Source: VMCP01 sp964415065 (GTDB lineage Bacteria > Bacteroidota > Bacteroidia > NS11-12g > UBA955). Taken from it: DNA of 15,126 nucleotides. The notes under the pieces are model-generated. The model made no database searches, was not told the origin of the DNA, and saw nothing but the letters and a program-made list of their open reading frames with translations. Made by a program: the position numbers and the translations under genes. Location of the stretch: NCBI GenBank assembly GCA_964415065.1, contig CAYPYX010000055.1, positions 1 to 15,126 of the forward strand, read 5' to 3'. How positions within the stretch are numbered: position 1 is the stretch's first letter; each line of letters opens with the position of its first letter. Of this stretch, positions 14,079-15,126 are shown in pieces.

Positions 14079-15126
14079 TTATTTATGATCGCCTTCTTTA
14101 CAGCAAGCTTTCTTGGATTCCTTGTTTCCAATAAACTTACCATCCTTATCGTAATTTGCCATGCATTTTGCTTTTTCTTCAGGTGAACAACCCATTGAAT
14201 CACATTTTGCAGCACATTGTTCTTTAGTCATATTTGCACATTCTGACATGTCACACTTGGTTGAATCAGCACAATCCATTGCACCTTCGTGACAATTTGC
14301 AGAAGTTTGTTCCATTTTGTCTTTGCAACAAGCTTTTTCTGTATCAGAACTTCCTACAGCGATGTAAGGAGCAATAATTAAAGAAACGATAGACGTTAAT
14401 TTAATCAAGATGTTCATAGATGGACCAGAAGTATCTTTAAATGGATCTCCTACGGTATCACCAGTAACAGATGCTTTATGTGGCTCTGATTTTTTGTAAT
14501 ACGTTTCACCATCAATTAATACACCTTTTTCAAATGATTTCTTAGCATTATCCCAAGCACCACCAGCGTTGTTTTGGAAAATACCCATCAATACACCAGA
14601 AACGGTAATACCTGCCAACATACCACCTAATACTTCTGGACCGAAAATAAATCCAACAACAATAGGAGAGATTAAAGCAATTGCACCAGGCATTATCATT
14701 TCGCGGATAGAAGCTTTAGTTGAAATTTCAACACACTTCTCGTATTCAGGTTCAGCTTTATATTCCATAATACCTGGAATTTCACGGAACTGACGACGAA
14801 CTTCTTTTACCATATCCATAGCAGCTCTTCCTACCGCAGCGATAGCTAAGGCAGAGAAGATGAATGGAATCATAGCACCAACAAATAAACCGGATAATAC
14901 ATCCGCTTTGTAAATATCAATACTTCCAATTCCTGCAACACCCACAAATGCAGCAAACAATGCTAATGAAGTTAATGCAGCAGAAGCGATAGCAAAACCT
15001 TTACCTGTAGCCGCAGTAGTATTACCAACAGCATCTAGAATGTCTGTTCTACCACGAACTTCTTCAGGAAGTTCACTCATTTCAGCAATACCACCTGCAT
15101 TATCAGCAATAGGACCAAATGCATCA
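14079..15126 (-). CDS. hppA: Membrane-bound ion-translocating pyrophosphatase, C-terminal part, with a Cys-rich tail (5' end outside the window)
   Basis: Hydrolyses PPi and uses the energy to pump H+ and/or Na+ across the inner membrane. The frame is open to the window edge, so this is only the C-terminal part. The first residues at the edge read D-A-F-G-P-I-A-D-N-A-G-G-I-A-E, then (counting from the internal Met at 15080) L-D-A-V-G-N-T-T-A-A-T-G-K-G at 15-28, N-A-G-G-A-W-D-N-A-K-K at 171-181 and T-G-D-T-V-G-D-P-F-K-D-T-S-G-P at 206-220, all signature sequences of the family. The A-A-T-G in N-T-T-A-A-T-G-K-G places Ala and Gly at the positions that mark the K+-dependent subclass. The last membrane helix is about 221-240. 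Instead of ending there, the protein continues for about 90 hydrophilic residues (244-333) with 12 cysteines. The stop (14081-14079) is followed by a strong terminator. H+ versus Na+ specificity depends on residues upstream of this window. Confidence 0.95.
   Translation of the reverse strand, partial: DAFGPIADNAGGIAEMSELPEEVRGRTDILDAVGNTTAATGKGFAIASAALTSLALFAAFVGVAGIGSIDIYKADVLSGLFVGAMIPFIFSALAIAAVGRAAMDMVKEVRRQFREIPGIMEYKAEPEYEKCVEISTKASIREMIMPGAIALISPIVVGFIFGPEVLGGMLAGITVSGVLMGIFQNNAGGAWDNAKKSFEKGVLIDGETYYKKSEPHKASVTGDTVGDPFKDTSGPSMNILIKLTSIVSLIIAPYIAVGSSDTEKACCKDKMEQTSANCHEGAMDCADSTKCDMSECANMTKEQCAAKCDSMGCSPEEKAKCMANYDKDGKFIGNKESKKACCKEGDHK

Noticed and set aside
13994..14215. A 73-residue minus-strand frame overlapping the end of hppA
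   Set aside because: It overlaps the pyrophosphatase tail in another frame and runs through the terminator hairpin. I considered whether the Cys tail itself was a frameshift artefact, but the tail is in the same uninterrupted frame as the conserved hppA motifs and ends at a proper stop before a terminator.

Overview
The window looks like a draft-genome contig from a Bacteroidota member, most likely a Flavobacteriales-type organism. The evidence is the AT-rich sequence, the fused lpxC-fabZ gene typical of that phylum, matches to the flavobacterial promoter consensus (TTG, then TAnnTTTG), the near absence of Shine-Dalgarno sequences, and a large secreted beta-propeller (BNR/sortilin-like) protein. 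A run of exactly 100 N at 6700-6799 is a scaffold join of unknown true length.

Layout. (1) 1-3263, minus strand: a tight lipid A operon, lpxD > lpxC-fabZ > lpxA > the first seven codons of another gene. It encodes the first three acylation/deacetylation steps of lipid A synthesis plus a 3-hydroxyacyl-ACP dehydratase. (2) 3382-6571, plus strand: two adjacent but different proton-coupled oligopeptide (POT) transporters, separated by a good intrinsic terminator and a consensus promoter. The first appears to have 12 membrane segments and the second 14. (3) 6560-6699: two copies of a ~69 bp structured tandem repeat that starts inside the last codons of the second transporter and runs into the N gap. 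(4) 6924-9164, minus strand: an RfaE1/HldA-like heptose kinase and a class I aspartate aminotransferase. (5) 9224-13750, plus strand: a GT4-type glycosyltransferase and, 6 bases later, a 1108-residue exported protein rich in Asp-box repeats. (6) 13751-14078: a non-coding stretch with three dyad-symmetric elements, the last an almost perfect bidirectional terminator. (7) 14079-15126, minus strand: the C-terminal part of a membrane-bound ion-pumping pyrophosphatase carrying a cysteine-rich tail.

How the genes fit together. Lipid A synthesis, heptose activation and the glycosyltransferase all point to envelope glycoconjugate assembly. The POT transporters and aminotransferase fit growth on peptides and amino acids. 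The pyrophosphatase recovers energy from PPi released by biosynthesis. Most of this is core metabolism. The most unusual items are the 12-cysteine tail on the pyrophosphatase, with two abutting 17-residue repeats; the structured tandem repeat with compensatory base changes at the end of the second transporter; and the difference in architecture and in a coupling residue between the two neighbouring POT transporters. I found no CRISPR array, no insertion sequence with a transposase, no tRNA or rRNA, and no obvious defence system.
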